NCBI RefSeq assembly: GCF_000835495.1
Contig: NW_015622545.1
Location: 992,001 to 1,056,000 of the forward strand
Length of the DNA: 64,000 bases
Origin: Cladophialophora immunda
Lineage: Eukaryota; Ascomycota; Eurotiomycetes; Chaetothyriales; Herpotrichiellaceae
Direction of reading: 5' to 3'
Shown here: positions 52,861 through 63,930 of the stretch, in pieces
How positions within the stretch are numbered: the first letter of the stretch is position 1
How the letters are laid out: each line of letters opens with the position of its first letter
Made by a program: the position numbers and the translations under genes
Notes under the pieces: model-generated
What the model was told of the DNA's origin: nothing
Seen by the model: the letters and a program-made list of their open reading frames with translations, nothing else
The model's database searches: none

Positions 52861-53219
52861 AGCCCTCCTTCAGATATCCAGTGCCCGGCCTGCACCGACT
52901 GCGCTGGACGGCGCAGGACTGCCCTCGAGTGTGTTTGATCGCCCAACTTTTTGACTTTGGCGACTTTGGACTTGGATACTGCCTTGACTTGACTTGACTT
53001 GACACCCTCGCTGCCTTGTTGTGCCCGTCGGAGTTGAATCCCGTAGCTTTGGACGCCGTCTGTCTTGCTCGCGCATCGTGCATCTCGCGCATCGACCTCG
53101 TGAATCTTGTAGCCCGCATATCTTGCAGCCAACGTGATGGCGTGATGGCGTGGGCGTCGTTGTCAGCGGGTTGTCGGAGGTGAATTCCGGGCGTGGCGAC
53201 TCCCCTGGAACTTTCACCC

Positions 53220-53990
53220 TGGGGCTCGTTTGCACTCACCCACGGCGCATGCTTGCAATCCCGCTCACTTACTCTCTCGCTCACTCACCGACTGTATTGT
53301 ACTGTGCTGGGCATTGCCTTGTTTTATTTTGTGGACCATATGTGACGGCAACCGTTATTTCTCACGGGCTGCGGACTGACGAAAGCCAAGTGCCTGCTGA
53401 GTGCCCAAAGTTCAATTTCTGTGAGTGAGTGCCTGAGCGCTGAGACTGAGTGCCCTCGACCAAGATCAGGAGGCGCGCCACGGCAGTGTGGCTGAAGCCT
53501 GAGGCCGTTAGCGGATCAGGGTGCGTGGTCATGGAGTCTGGCGGAAGAAGGGGTTGGAAGAGGACTACAAGGAGAGAGATTTGCGTTTCTCGGTGGTGGC
53601 TCCAGGTTGTCGGCATGAGTCGTAGGCTTGAGGCTGTTCGCCAATATCGTTGGCATGGGGATTGTGACCACGGTCGGACGACGAGTCCTCGGCATGACAT
53701 CGTTGATCGGCAGCACAGCCCTCTGCCACGGGATGGGGATCGCTGAGTGCTTTGATGGTGGTATTGTTGTGATATGGTATGAATTCTCTCTTGTTGGGCA
53801 GCAGCATCTTGTCCACCACCCCAGGCGGACTCACTCCCAGGAGGACTCTCGCCAGTCTCTGCAGTTGATGCAGCTGATGCAGTTGATGCAATCACAAATC
53901 TGGAGTAGGATCCGCCTCTGAAGCAGACTCCGAGTCTCTGAATCACGGACGTCTTTATTAGGCAGAAGCAGTATCTTGCCCGCCACCCCA
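53220..53990. other. Insertion within composite unit, no recognised gene
   Basis: Contains GATGCAGCTGATGCAGTTG repeats (53870-53895) and otherwise unassigned DNA. GGCAGCAGCATCTTGTCCAC (53.80) recurs in diverged form at 53.96. Confidence 0.4.
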
Positions 53991-54179
53991 AGCGGACACT
54001 CGCCATCTCTTTCACAGTTTGTGCTGTATACTTGACAATCTCTGCTGTAGTTCGTGGGATAACTCGGTCGATTGAATGTAGGATGGACGGCTAATAAGCA
54101 TAGAATAGTTAACATCGTTCGCAGCTCAGCTGTAGGGCACATCAGTGGAACGGACAGCTAGGGTCCTGGGATAGAATGG

Positions 54180-54910
54180 AGACTTACACGAGCCAGGTGA
54201 CCTTCTTCGTTGCAGTGTAGATGTTGCCAGTCATTTCGAGGTAGGACAATCTCGAGCCAGATGGTCTTCCTCGTTGCAGATGTTGCAAGTATCGAGCCAG
54301 ATGGTCTTCCTCGTTGCAGATGTTGCAAGTATCGAGCCAGGTGGTCTTCCTCGTTACTGTGTAGATGTTGTCTATGGCAGGTGTAGCGTCCTCGTCGAAG
54401 AACATGGGCTCTAGTGCATCGAGATCCTCTTGGCCGACCTCTTGCTACACAGGAGTCTCGGTAAGCATCGGTGTTTCAACAATGGAACCATATACACCGG
54501 GTGGTATGTCGAAACAATCCTCTGGTTCACCCTTAGCGTCTTCGTCTTCTTCCAGTTCGGTACTGTATCCCTGTTCGTTGCGGATGCCGCAAGTCATCTT
54601 TCGAACCAGATGGCCTTCTTCGTTGTAGATGTTGCAAGTCATCATCTTTCGAGGCTGAGGACGATCTCGAGCCGGATGGTCTTCGTCACCACTATTACAA
54701 CAGGCTTCAATCTCCTTGTTTGGAAAGCCCTACGGCGTCGTGTCAGTCTTGGTTTGGCCACAGTCACGAACACGATGGCCCTCCTCACCACACATGTAGC
54801 AAGTAACAGTGGGCTGGGCACTTACGACCCTCAGGGGCAACGCTTGGTAGTGTGACCGAGCTTTCCGCAGTTGTTGCACTTGTCTGCTCCACGATCGAGC
54901 GGAATTCCGG
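54180..54910 (-). pseudogene. Multi-CCHC zinc-knuckle gene, degenerate copy (8)
   Basis: On the minus strand the 5' end is the best preserved in the window: EENLTRLLADAGIPLDRGAD, then KCNNCGKLGHTTKRCPEGRK, an intact CCHC knuckle. The next knuckles are damaged (CYLLHVW instead of CYLCGEEG). The 3' half has a few CNICNEEDHLAR units plus an insertion reading YSTELEEDEDAKGEPEDCFD, not seen in other copies. Frameshifts separate the blocks. This copy best supports the parental gene being a fungal multi-zinc-knuckle protein. Confidence 0.7.
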
Positions 54911-55310
54911 CATCAGCGAGAAGACGAGTGAGATTTTCTTCTGGAGACGCAGGCCAGAAGCCAGAGGGCAGAGGGCAGAGGGCAGAGGGTAGAAGGCACA
55001 AGGCAAGAAGGTAAGAAGGCAGAGGGGAAGAAGGCAGAGGGCAAGAAGGGTACGCGCACAAACCAAGCCTTTTTTCCTGACGCAGACCCACTCTGACACT
55101 CTGGCATTCCGGCATTGTTGTCAGGGCTACTATCCTGGGGGGTTCTGGACTGTGGTCCTGGCCCAGTTGGCAGCATTCATTGGCACCCTCTCCTGCTCTG
55201 GCCTGCTCTGCTCTGGCTGCTCCGCCTGCTCTGCATTGCTCTGCGCTCCTCTCCGCTGCTCGCATTAGCAACGAAGGTCTTGCTACTTCCTTCTACAATG
55301 AGGGCGACGA

Positions 55311-56100
55311 AGCTTTAGGTCCATTCCTTACCAAACATCCTACTCGAAACCAACCAGGATCTTCCTGATTTCCTTACACGTTTCAAGCCAGAAGGTGATC
55401 TGAACTTTGACGAAGAGGAGGAGCCAGACTTCGAGAACAATGATGGTGCTACGTCGGGCGACGCTGGAGGTGATGCGTGGGGTGCAGGTCGTGCCAACGC
55501 TGCCAGCGATGCCTGGTGCTCGGCTGCCGGAACTGATGCAACTGCCAATGGCAATTGGACTGCCTCTGCTCTACCTGCTCAGCCTGGTCTGCCCTGGTCT
55601 GCCCTGGTCTGCTCTGGTCGACATCTGCGATGTCGTTGGCGTTGGACGCATCGATGTTGACCAGATGTCCTTCCACACGGACTTGGAGAAAGCCTTCCAT
55701 GCAGTCCGACCTCGCCAGGCCCCTGAGGTCGCGCAGAGTTCAAGTTGGTTGACTGGAATGACGTCTCCAGCCGCCTGGAACGCACAGCACTCCTTCGAGA
55801 GGCATAGTTTGCACAGGAAGTGGTCCGCATTGAGTTGCGACCGAAAGCCTTGCCTTGTGTACAGGCATCTCGCCGTGGCCATGATCAAGACGGGCTACCA
55901 AGGAAGGGGGGTTGTTTGTTGCCACTCCAAGCAACGTGAGACACGACATACCAAGATGGAATCCATCCTTCAGAGCCTGGCTCTCTTTGTTATGGTGCTA
56001 CAGCCACCGAGGTGTCTCAGGAACGAAGAAAAGCTCGATGCCCAGAAGGACCGGCACGATATAAAGACTCCCGAGCGTGATCTGATGAGAGACTTTGTCT
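55311..56100. repeat. Dispersed segments shared with 19.4 and 49.65 kb
   Basis: 55560-55620 is CTGGTCTGCC satellite. 55628-55705 matches 49660-49715. 55830-55945 matches 19365-19475. The plus frame 55407-56114 crosses all of these and is probably mosaic. Confidence 0.55.
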
Positions 56101-56614
56101 GTCTCCGGCATTGAAAGCTGCAAGCTGTGGGAAGAAATAGCCCCGGAGGATGAATGGTCTATCGTTGGGTACTACGATACGAACTTGCACGAGCCAATGC
56201 GGATGATGGATGGCTCGCTCGAGCCAGTCACGGGTATCATGCTCGTATCTGTTGCTCCTGGGCTGAGTCGACCTGTGATAACAAGAACCAAGTTTCTGAA
56301 TATTGTGCTCGGACTCGTGAGCTTGACTGCGATGGTGTTTGGAGATTGCTGCTCGGATCTGCAGTTTGCTGAGATCGAGCTTCGTATCCACCTGCCAGGA
56401 TAACGACTCCAACTGAGCCCAGAGACCGTACAATGTCTGTCGGGGATGAGTTCAGGGCAGGCACGCAGCATCTCATGGAGGAGGGATCGAACAAGGCCAG
56501 TCAACGACTTTTGTTGTGTTGACCAGTGAATCATCGAAGAGAACGTCCGCAGTGTCAAAATTTCTTCACCCGACTATATTGGATGGTCCGAAGCTGACGC
56601 GGTCAAACATATGC
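56101..56614. other. No recognised gene
   Basis: Non-repetitive; overlapping frames on both strands (56095-56403 plus, 56172-56558 minus) without known motifs. Confidence 0.3.
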
Positions 56615-56790
56615 TCGCCAGGAACAGACATTCAGGTACAGCGTCTGGTTCAGTGCCAACGGCATCGCAAAACATTGCCGGAGGCATCTCAGCGTACGGA
56701 CTTGGGTACATCCACGTCGGGGGTCTCGCTCCTTGGAAATGGATGTTCCTGGTCACCGGGGCGGTGACCGTGGCCCGCAGCTACCAGGCT
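56615..56790 (+). pseudogene. Allantoate-permease-type MFS transporter fragment
   Basis: One frame reads EQTFRYSVWFSANGIA, then a +1 shift in an A run leads to NIAGGISAYGLGYIHVGGLA and PWKWMFLVTGAVTV. The joined pattern WFSANGIA...GGxxAYGLGxI...PWKWxFLxTGAVTV is typical of the middle of allantoate/nicotinate-type major facilitator permeases, plasma-membrane solute carriers. Only two partial membrane segments remain of about twelve, and the frameshift confirms a pseudogene. Confidence 0.65.
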
Positions 56791-57170
56791 TCTGAGGCTC
56801 GAGCAGAGAAAAATCACTATTTTCTTGTGTCTTGCCATTTTGGATACTGCGGTACGATGGAAGACGGGAGGGTGATGAAAGCAAGTTGGAGCAGCAACCA
56901 TCAGCGTGGTCATCGGTTAGGGTCTGGCTGCTGCAAATCCTCAATCCAGTCCCCCCTCGATCACAAAGCAGGACATCGCGGCTATCTGCAGCTCCAGATC
57001 CTAGTCCACAAGGACCGATGCTCATCTTAGAGAGGCCCATCCCATGACGCCACTCCAGGTGCCACGGTGAAATCCTTTTTCTCACACCAAAAAGCATGAT
57101 ACAGCTCGCTTAACACATCTGGATATCGATCAGGGCATTCGAGGGCGCAATGACAGCGTACCGAGAGACA
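56791..57170. other. No recognised gene
   Basis: Short frames only; may include further decayed permease sequence. Confidence 0.25.
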
Positions 57171-57179
57171 CGACCAAGC

Positions 57180-57302
57180 TCTTAGCAAAGAAGAGGAGGA
57201 CTTCGACGAAGCCGTGGCGTTAAGCGAAGAAGAGGCGCGAAGGCAAGCCGTGAAGAAACGAGAAAGCCGCAATGACAATGATGACCAGGATCCATCGTGA
57301 GA
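57180..57302 (+). pseudogene. Acidic fragment with a possible ubiquitin-interacting motif
   Basis: Reads LSKEEEDFDEAVALSEEEAR then RQAVKKRESRNDNDDQDPS and a stop. EEDFDEAVALSEEE fits the ubiquitin-interacting motif pattern (acidic cluster, Ala, x3, Ser). Too short to assign a family; the upstream frame contains a stop. Confidence 0.25.
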
Positions 57303-57539
57303 GATTTGATGTACCCTGCATCCTCAGCCGATGTTGCAGCTGGAAGCGGACTGCGACTGCCGACGGAAGGAAAATGGATCACTACGGTATCATAGCCAAC
57401 AAGGGGCTGTCGTTGCCCCTCTGGACTATTCGTTCCGGGCGTATGAAAGCACGCAATCAAGTTGGTGTAAGACATGCGGCGGGGCGAGCGAGTAAACATG
57501 ATGAATCCGGTCAACAAGACGAACAAAACAAGACAAGGT

Positions 57540-57592
57540 ACAGCACAGCACAGCACAGCACAGTCAGTCAGTCAGTCAGTCAGTCAGTCAGT
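57540..57592. repeat. CACAG and CAGT microsatellite
   Basis: CAGCACAGCACAGCACAG followed by seven or more CAGT units. Confidence 0.9.
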
Positions 57593-58948
57593 GGCGTCGA
57601 GAATAAAACAAAGCAACACGAAGCAAAACACCGCGCTGCACCAACTACGCTGCACATTGAGCGAGTGAGTGAATCGGTCTGCGTCGAGAACAAAGCCCAA
57701 GTCCAGGAGTGCCCTACTGAGAGCTGCTGAGACTGAGTGCTCTTCTCCATCTACACTGCCTACGAGCGTCGACTGAGTGTCCGGAAATGAGTGCTAGGAA
57801 AAAAGTCAACATTCTGCGAGCGCCCTTCTTGTCTGCGCTGGACTGCCCTCGAGTGTGTTTAATCACCCAACTTTTGGGCTTTTTGCTACAACACCACTTT
57901 TTGGCAAATGCAACTCTCCTTCACCGTTCTCCAACCGGGCAACCTCCTCCATCTCGGTCTCCTCCACCATCTTCGGCGCTCTGCCGAGCGCCGCCCGCGC
58001 CAGTATCTACCAGCCTGAAGATAAGCGTGGCCGACTTAGTCCTACTTGCTGGCAAGGTCAAGGAGCAGTATATGAAGGGGATTGGTTTGGGGGGGTTTTG
58101 AGAAGGGGTGAACGCCGTTACGAACACACTGAAATGGGTTGTCGAGCGTTTGGAAGCTTTGGATTAGGTCCCTATGCACATACCATATTGCTTATGTACT
58201 TGAGAGGAAAAGGAGGGTTCTTGACGATATGCAATCCTCTACAAATATGACTTTTGGTCCAGCAACTGCTGTGGAAGCTTTGGATATGATGGACTGCGTC
58301 AATGGAGAGATACCCCAGGTGAATGGGGTCGAAAAAGTCAGCGGGATGATTGAGGACGGGGACGCGAGCATGATGAGCCCTGAAAGCTTACGAGTTACAT
58401 GACGGGGTCCGGGTCAGATTGGTCATGAAGCGAACTAGAAAAGGGGATGTTGGGTGCCGTGCAGTGCCTATCATCCAAGAAGATGCGGAAGAATTAGTTG
58501 GTAGTCTTCGAGGCTATCTCGAGATGTAGAGACCACGAGCTCACCGCGATCTACCCAGCACCTACCTTGACCGTTGACTACCAATGGGGCTATTGACTTA
58601 GTCCTAGATGCAGAGCAGCAATCAGAAACAAAATCAAGCAATAGTGCTGGCTCGTACCATCCAGATCTGGTGATATTCCTCGCCATGAGGTTGTATGATT
58701 CGTGGAGCATGCTGGTCTCGGCGTACGTACAAGGCTGGCTACCCCACACGAGGCCGAGCGCACACTTATCTTTGTGTTGTCGCAGTCACACTTCTTCCGT
58801 CTCAGAATTCATGTCTCAATTGCACCCTTAACGGCGATCTCTCCTGTTCTAGGTCACGCCGTGATACAGAGCAGAGATTGGTGTCGCCAAACAGCGTTTA
58901 GCCCAACTGGAGCCGAATATCGCCAATTGTTCGCGGGGTCCTTTCATC
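57593..58948. other. No recognised gene
   Basis: 57600-57880 has words shared with 3.2 and 53.3 kb repeats. 57880-58948 has plus frames such as 58139-58402 without known motifs. Confidence 0.3.
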
Positions 58949-59760
58949 ATGCCGACTGCCCTGGTCACCGGTGCTACCGGTATTTATGCCCTCTGTCTTG
59001 AGCACGCTCATCCTCTTGCTTTTGACTTCATATCTACCGACACCGAGCTGACCGACCACTACAAGACGAAGCATCGCCAGCCATGCAATTGTCCAGCACC
59101 TCTTGACCCCTCCCCGAATGGACGCACATCATCACTCTGTCGCGGTCAAAGCAACTCCAACCCCACGATAAAATCATCCATTCCACCATCGACGTACAGT
59201 TGGGGGCGCACCCCATGTCCGACGCGTTGAAGAAACTGCCCGTGGCGGTCGACTACGTCTTCTTTTGTGCTTATGTCGCTCACACACACCCGGCCGAGAC
59301 GCCCACGATCAATGTCGCGATGCTGCAGAACTTCCTCGACGCACTCGGCTCCAGTGGGGTGGCCAAGACGCTGAAGCGCATCATCCTGGTGAACCCAGTG
59401 CCCAAACAGTACGGCGTGCACCTGGGCCAGCCCAAGAATCTCATGCACAAGAGGGATCCGCGGTTGGAAGGCGAACCGTGGCCGCGCAACTTCTACTACG
59501 AGTAACAGGACTTCCTGATCCTGGGTCGTCACCCATCCGCAGGACGTCATCGGCGTCGCGAAGAACAATACAGCCTTAACAAAGACACGTGGGACAAGGC
59601 GACGTGGAGACTCATTCCTCACCTTGTTGCTCGGTCGGCAGTTCTTGTGCGTGGTTAGCATGAGCAAGACCCGGAAGATTGGATGGACAGGTTACGTGGA
59701 CACGTGGGAGGCATTCGAGGAAACCTTTGCCTTCGAGGAGACAACCTTCAACGCTCTGTG
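58949..59760 (+). pseudogene. PRISE-like NAD(P)-dependent short-chain reductase, broken
   Basis: ATG 58949 starts MPTALVTGATGI, a Rossmann nucleotide-binding start. After a damaged stretch another frame gives EWTHIITLSRSKQLQPHDKI, then ALKKLPVAVDYVFFCAYVAH, LQNFLDALGSSGVAKTLKRI, KQYGVHLGQPKNLMHKRDPR and PWPRNFYYE, with a stop (59503-59505) where family members continue QQD. Further on, VTHPQDVIGVAKNN and KIGWTGYVDTWEAFEETF appear in other frames. The order matches fungal progesterone 5-beta-reductase/iridoid-synthase-like (PRISE) proteins, including the YGVHLG and NFYY motifs. At least two frameshifts and one stop. Confidence 0.7.
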
Positions 59761-60975
59761 TGGTGTTGGCCGCAGGCGCCGAGGCGTGCTGCGGAGGCTG
59801 CAGAGGCAGCGCCAAACCAGCCAAATTGCGATAAAGGCGCTCTAGAGGGAACGGCCTGGGAGATTCCTCTACCCCTCTATCCAGTTGACCTTTTGTTCAT
59901 CAAGAACAACACCAATCGCCTTGGCTCCGCGACTGGATCAAGCGCAAATCGGCCGAACGGAACATTCTTGCCTATCTTCAACCTCAGGCCCTACCTAGCC
60001 TGTCCCACCACGAATTCCTGAGCAAGTCACCACAGAAAAGATGGAACACTAGTCAACATGGGGGGTTTACCCAATCGAACGAAGAATGGCCAGACTTAAG
60101 ATGTCAAATCCAATTACGCAGTCTGATTGCCAGCCTGTTAGATGGAAGTGCGTGCCCGGGAGTGCTACAACGCAGTATCCAGCCCTGTTATAATCGATCC
60201 AATCAGTCTTGGCCCAATCAAGTTGGTTCTACACGTCCTCCGGATCTTGAATCTTTCCCTCCAATTTCGTCTTCAAGATGGCATTCGTCGTCTGCTCAAG
60301 CAGCTCTCTCTGCTCCGCAACCTTGTTCTGCATATCCTCGATCAGGATAACTGACAAGTTCAGAATGATATTACCACCAACATCAATCTTGATGGTCCGA
60401 GATGAGCTTCCACCGCAGTGCTGATTGACAAAGCCAAGTTTTGACTAGAACCACTCTAAAGCTGTCTTGCAAGGGTCAGGCGCATTGGGCTCACATGTCA
60501 GCGGGACAACTGGTACAGCAACATCCACCGAGAGCTCCAATGTGGGGACCGCCTCTGGTTTCGACAAAGCGGACGCCCAGCCCGAAGGCACCGCACCCAA
60601 CGAGCCCAAGTTGACACAAGGTGGTGCCGAAGTTCAGATTCTTATACGCCATGTGGCGGACTATATTGTCCGCTCACACGGGGAGTATGGAGATGCACAG
60701 TCGTTTGTCGAGGTCTCATCCAAGACCTTCCAGCAGCAATGAGGTCCATGCACTGGAACCCCAAATCCGTACCCTCGAGGACGGGAAGGACTTGACAGCA
60801 CACCGCATGGGGTTATCGGCAGGAGATATATCTCGTCGTGGCCTCCAGTGGCTATTTTCCGGCATGAAGGGTCCGTGCTGGGGATGGCTGTCCGGTGGGC
60901 AAGGCTACATCTTCACATAAGCCAGCGGCGGCTGAGTGCCGGTTCGAGCTTTGGCACTGAGTGCGGTGCCGGCAC
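59761..60975. other. No assigned gene; short coiled-coil-like minus frame
   Basis: At about 60230-60400 the minus strand reads IKIDVGGNIILNLSVILIED, then MQNKVAEQRELLEQTTNAIL, amphipathic and protein-like but with no family recognised. The remainder has short frames only. Confidence 0.3.
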
Positions 60976-60979
60976 GACT

Positions 60980-61120
60980 CCCGTTCGGTCTTCCACAGCT
61001 GTCGCGAGACCCATTCGCCTTTCTCGACCAGCTTGTCTCGATTCACTCCAGTGTTCACGCCCATCTGATCAAATAGGTACGCCACGTCTTCGATGGCGAG
61101 GTTACCTCTGGCTACCACGG
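60980..61120 (-). pseudogene. Hydroxymethylglutaryl-CoA lyase C-terminal fragment
   Basis: The minus strand reads RGNLAIEDVAYLFDQMGVNT then GVNRDKLVEKGEWVSRQL. This matches the GNxxTEDVxYxLxxMGxxTGVxxxKL segment near the C-terminus of HMG-CoA lyase (leucine degradation and ketone-body formation, mitochondrial or peroxisomal). The glycine-rich active-site loop that should precede it (CPYAxGA) is not present. Confidence 0.55.
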
Positions 61121-62220
61121 CGTCCCAAGCATCTAAAGCCGAGGATGGTGGATTTCAGCGCGTGGCAGCGCTTTCTCTGACTCTGGGCCATTGGAGACTA
61201 CGACGGCACAGGTTCGTGCGCCGAGTCTGGGCCCGTTCGTGTCCAGATCGTCACCAGCATCGGCTTCAGCACGGACATGACGCTCTCCAATAGCGGTTCC
61301 GACGACTGGCAGCCCTTCCCTGAGACAAGATCCCTAGACGTGGCCCTTCACCGCCTCTCCCCCACCAAATTTCCGTCTTCCACCCTGGGAAAAGATAGGA
61401 GAGCAAAAAGAGAAGGCTAACAGAATGGACACAATACAGGGCGAGGCATGGGCCGTGAGACCCGGTGCGATGGCAATGCATCATCTTCTCGCAAATCACA
61501 GCATGCAGATATAAAAACTTGTCCAGATCCTCTTTTGCACGCACGTGGACCGGCGGTGTTATGCTTGATCCCGCTGCTCATTTCAGATTGGCGATACCCA
61601 ATGTTCTAGGACATCATGGTATCAATCCAGGTTCGAATGTCCAGGCGAGCCACGGACGACAGCACGGAGTTCTTCCGGGATTCGGGTAGCCGCCGCTCCC
61701 TTTCAACCGCGCCACAGCGACAGGCAGTCCAATGCCATTGATGAGAGCCAGACCACCAGCAAGGTCTCCCGGAGGGTCACGTATTGTTTGGCGATCCGAG
61801 GGGGTACCGTGCCGGCCTCTTCCGCCAGAATCGAATGCCATTGGAGACGATGAGAAGGACGCCGAAGAGGACCAAAAGCGATGATGCGGCTATCAATGCT
61901 CTTCGCGCATATCGGCCACAATAGGCTTGCTTTTCCTTTTTCCACTTCTGTCAGGAAGTGCTTCCGCCTCAGTATGCTCCCTGCGAAAGTCCTGTGCATG
62001 AACTCTGTTATTCTTACCGAGCGATTTGACATCTTCGAAAACGCCACAAAACGCCTGATACTCCAGAGCTGTCAGTCATCCGCGTCCTCGAGTAGTCGCT
62101 CCGGTATTCTTCGATGCGGCGAACGGCCTCTGGTTTCGAATACCCAAATATCCGTGGCCATCGTACGATATCCCGCTCTGAGATCGTGTCTTCTTGTATA
62201 ACTGAGACGCTGAGAGCCAT
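61121..62220. other. No assigned gene
   Basis: 61740-61900 on the minus strand has a hydrophobic stretch (LLVLFGVLLIVSNGIRFW) followed by RKRPARYPLGSP, faintly like a cytochrome P450 membrane anchor, but no later P450 motif was found. The rest is unassigned. Confidence 0.25.
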
Positions 62221-62224
62221 GCTC

Positions 62225-62391
62225 TCTATGTTGATGATCTGGGAGACGTCCGACACGTTGGCTTGGACGGCGATCAAGTCTCAGCCGAGGGCCTTGATCT
62301 CAGCCACCAGCTCATCGGCGGCCTTGGAGGAGTTGGCATAGTTGACCATAACTTCGGCGCCACGGCGCGCGAGTTCGAGAGTGGTCGCCCT
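62225..62391 (-). pseudogene. Short-chain dehydrogenase/reductase fragment
   Basis: Minus strand: ATTLELARRGAEVMVNYANS then SKAADELVAEIKALG, an in-frame TGA, then DLIAVQANVSDVSQIINI. This corresponds to the region after the glycine-rich loop of classical SDRs (ketoacyl-reductase/naphthol-reductase type), including the NYANSSKAA segment that binds NADP and the A(D/N)VS motif. The TGxxxGxG loop and the YxxxK active site are missing. Confidence 0.6.
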
Positions 62392-62399
62392 GAGACAAC

Positions 62400-63650
62400 C
62401 AGATCTTCGCTTGGATACAAGTAAGTGTCCAGGTTCAAAGTCCTGACCATCAGCGGTTACTGTTCTCGGCGTCTTTATCTCCAACGATCAGGTCTCCGAC
62501 GACTCATACTATTGTATAGACCAAACAGTGTCAAGCTGGACTTTTTCGCCGTTGAGAGCCATCACATGGACGTAACCCTGTCGATGCAACTGTCAGCCGC
62601 CTCTTGAAATAAGAGAAGGGGTGAGAAGCCTTCTCTCACCTTTGGCCGGATGTACGACGTGGTCGCCGTCGTTCATGCTTTGGATATGTAGCCCCTGCCA
62701 TATCAACAGGTGTTAGCTTCGCTCCTCCCAAATCCGGAGCTTCGTCTGGTTTGTGGGTGGACTCCGCCATCGGTCTTCGCATCAGGGACCTGGAGCATAC
62801 GTACGTGGAAACAGATGCAGCTTCCTCTGGATCCGACCACATTCAACAGCGCCATTGGCATGTACATGCATGGTCCTCTTGACCTCAGAGACTGCATGGC
62901 GAGACGGAGCTGTCCAGACCAACCGGCTGACAACCCCCGTGCGCTCGCCGGTCTCTATGCCGATCCGGTAGAGAGGTTGGCGAGTTGGGATTTCCAGAGG
63001 GAGAGGATCAAATACCGACGGTGTTATAGGGATATCTGTTTCCATTTTCGAAAGGCCGACCTTGCTTTCCGTCTCTTCGAGTGAGGCTTTCCGTCCTTCT
63101 CATTTGCCTAAAGTGCACGGCGAAGAGTGGCAGTGGCCCAAACGGTCCGGATTCGATGGGCATTAGGGGGACATTTCAACTTGGGCATCTTTAAGTGGAC
63201 GAATTGCATCTATCCCCTTCTCCCGGGTTATCGACATTACATATATAGAGGTTTTCTCGATCTCGTCATCGGTGTTAAGAGAGCACTCTACTTAGATGCT
63301 CAGTATTCCTGGAGAGCATTGTGCCGAAGCGAGGCTGAACCCCGTCCAGCGAATATCTCCCCTTGAAATCCGTTTCTGTCGCTGGTTACCTCCCAGGTGC
63401 CTCTGGTGAAACTGTGACCTGCTAATTGACTTGCCCACATCTGCGCTTTGCAAACTCTGCTGTGTTCTGGCTGAAGATGACGCTCGTCAAGCCGTACCAG
63501 GACTCGTTGACGATGTCGACGGCCTTCGAGGCCCCCGTTGGCGGAGGGTTTTTACTCTTCTGGATCGTCATCCCATGGAGGTTGCTACCCAACACCATTT
63601 GTGCTGTCTTCAGCTATGTCTTTAAAGCCTAGGTATTTCACCACCTCCGC
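62400..63650. other. No assigned gene
   Basis: Plus frames at 62710-63084 and 63127-63366 are open but lack recognisable motifs. Ordinary complexity. Confidence 0.3.
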
Positions 63651-63659
63651 TCGAAAATT

Positions 63660-63930
63660 CTTGGACACGCCGTGGGTATCGAACACGCAATCACCAGGAA
63701 CGACGCAGTCATCACCGCCTACCGATGCCACGGCTTCGCGCTCATCCGTGGTGGCACCGTCTAATCCATCATTGGGGAACTCTTTGGCCGACGAGAGGGC
63801 ATTGGCTACGGGAATGGAGGCTGGATGCACGTGTTCGCTCGAAACTTCTACGGCGGTAATGACATTATTGGGGTCCAGGTGCCGGTCGGCGCTTGCATTG
63901 CCTTCGCGCACCAATACACTGGCAGCAAAA
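63660..63930 (+). pseudogene. Pyruvate dehydrogenase E1 alpha fragment with stop codon
   Basis: Reads VGIEHAITRNDAVITAYRCH then GFALIRGGTV, a TAA, then SIIGELFGRREGIGYGNGGW, MHVFARNFYGGNDIIGVQVP and VGACIAFAHQYTGSKTATVT. This follows the E1 alpha subunit of mitochondrial pyruvate dehydrogenase almost residue for residue (YRCHGFA, SIIGELLGRREG, MHMF, PVGAG). The stop replaces a conserved Arg codon. The GDG motif that binds thiamine diphosphate should follow TVTL but is lost. Sequence upstream of 63655 does not match the family. Confidence 0.8.

Larger units (their letters stand above)
52860..55310 (-). repeat. Composite repeat unit, copy 4 (minus, shortened)
   Basis: From right to left: CTGCTCTGGC satellite (55.17-55.27), AAAAAAGGCTTGG and CCCTCTGCC words, zinc-knuckle array (54.18-54.91), CAGTTTGTGC/AAAGAGATGG remnant (54.0), then GACGCC and CAACAAGGC elements (52.98-53.2). 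It lacks the AP-2 alpha fragment. Confidence 0.6.

Noticed and set aside
61740..61900. Possible cytochrome P450 N-terminal anchor on the minus strand
   Set aside because: Only a hydrophobic stretch and an RPARYPLG motif; no I-helix, ExxR or heme-binding motif nearby.
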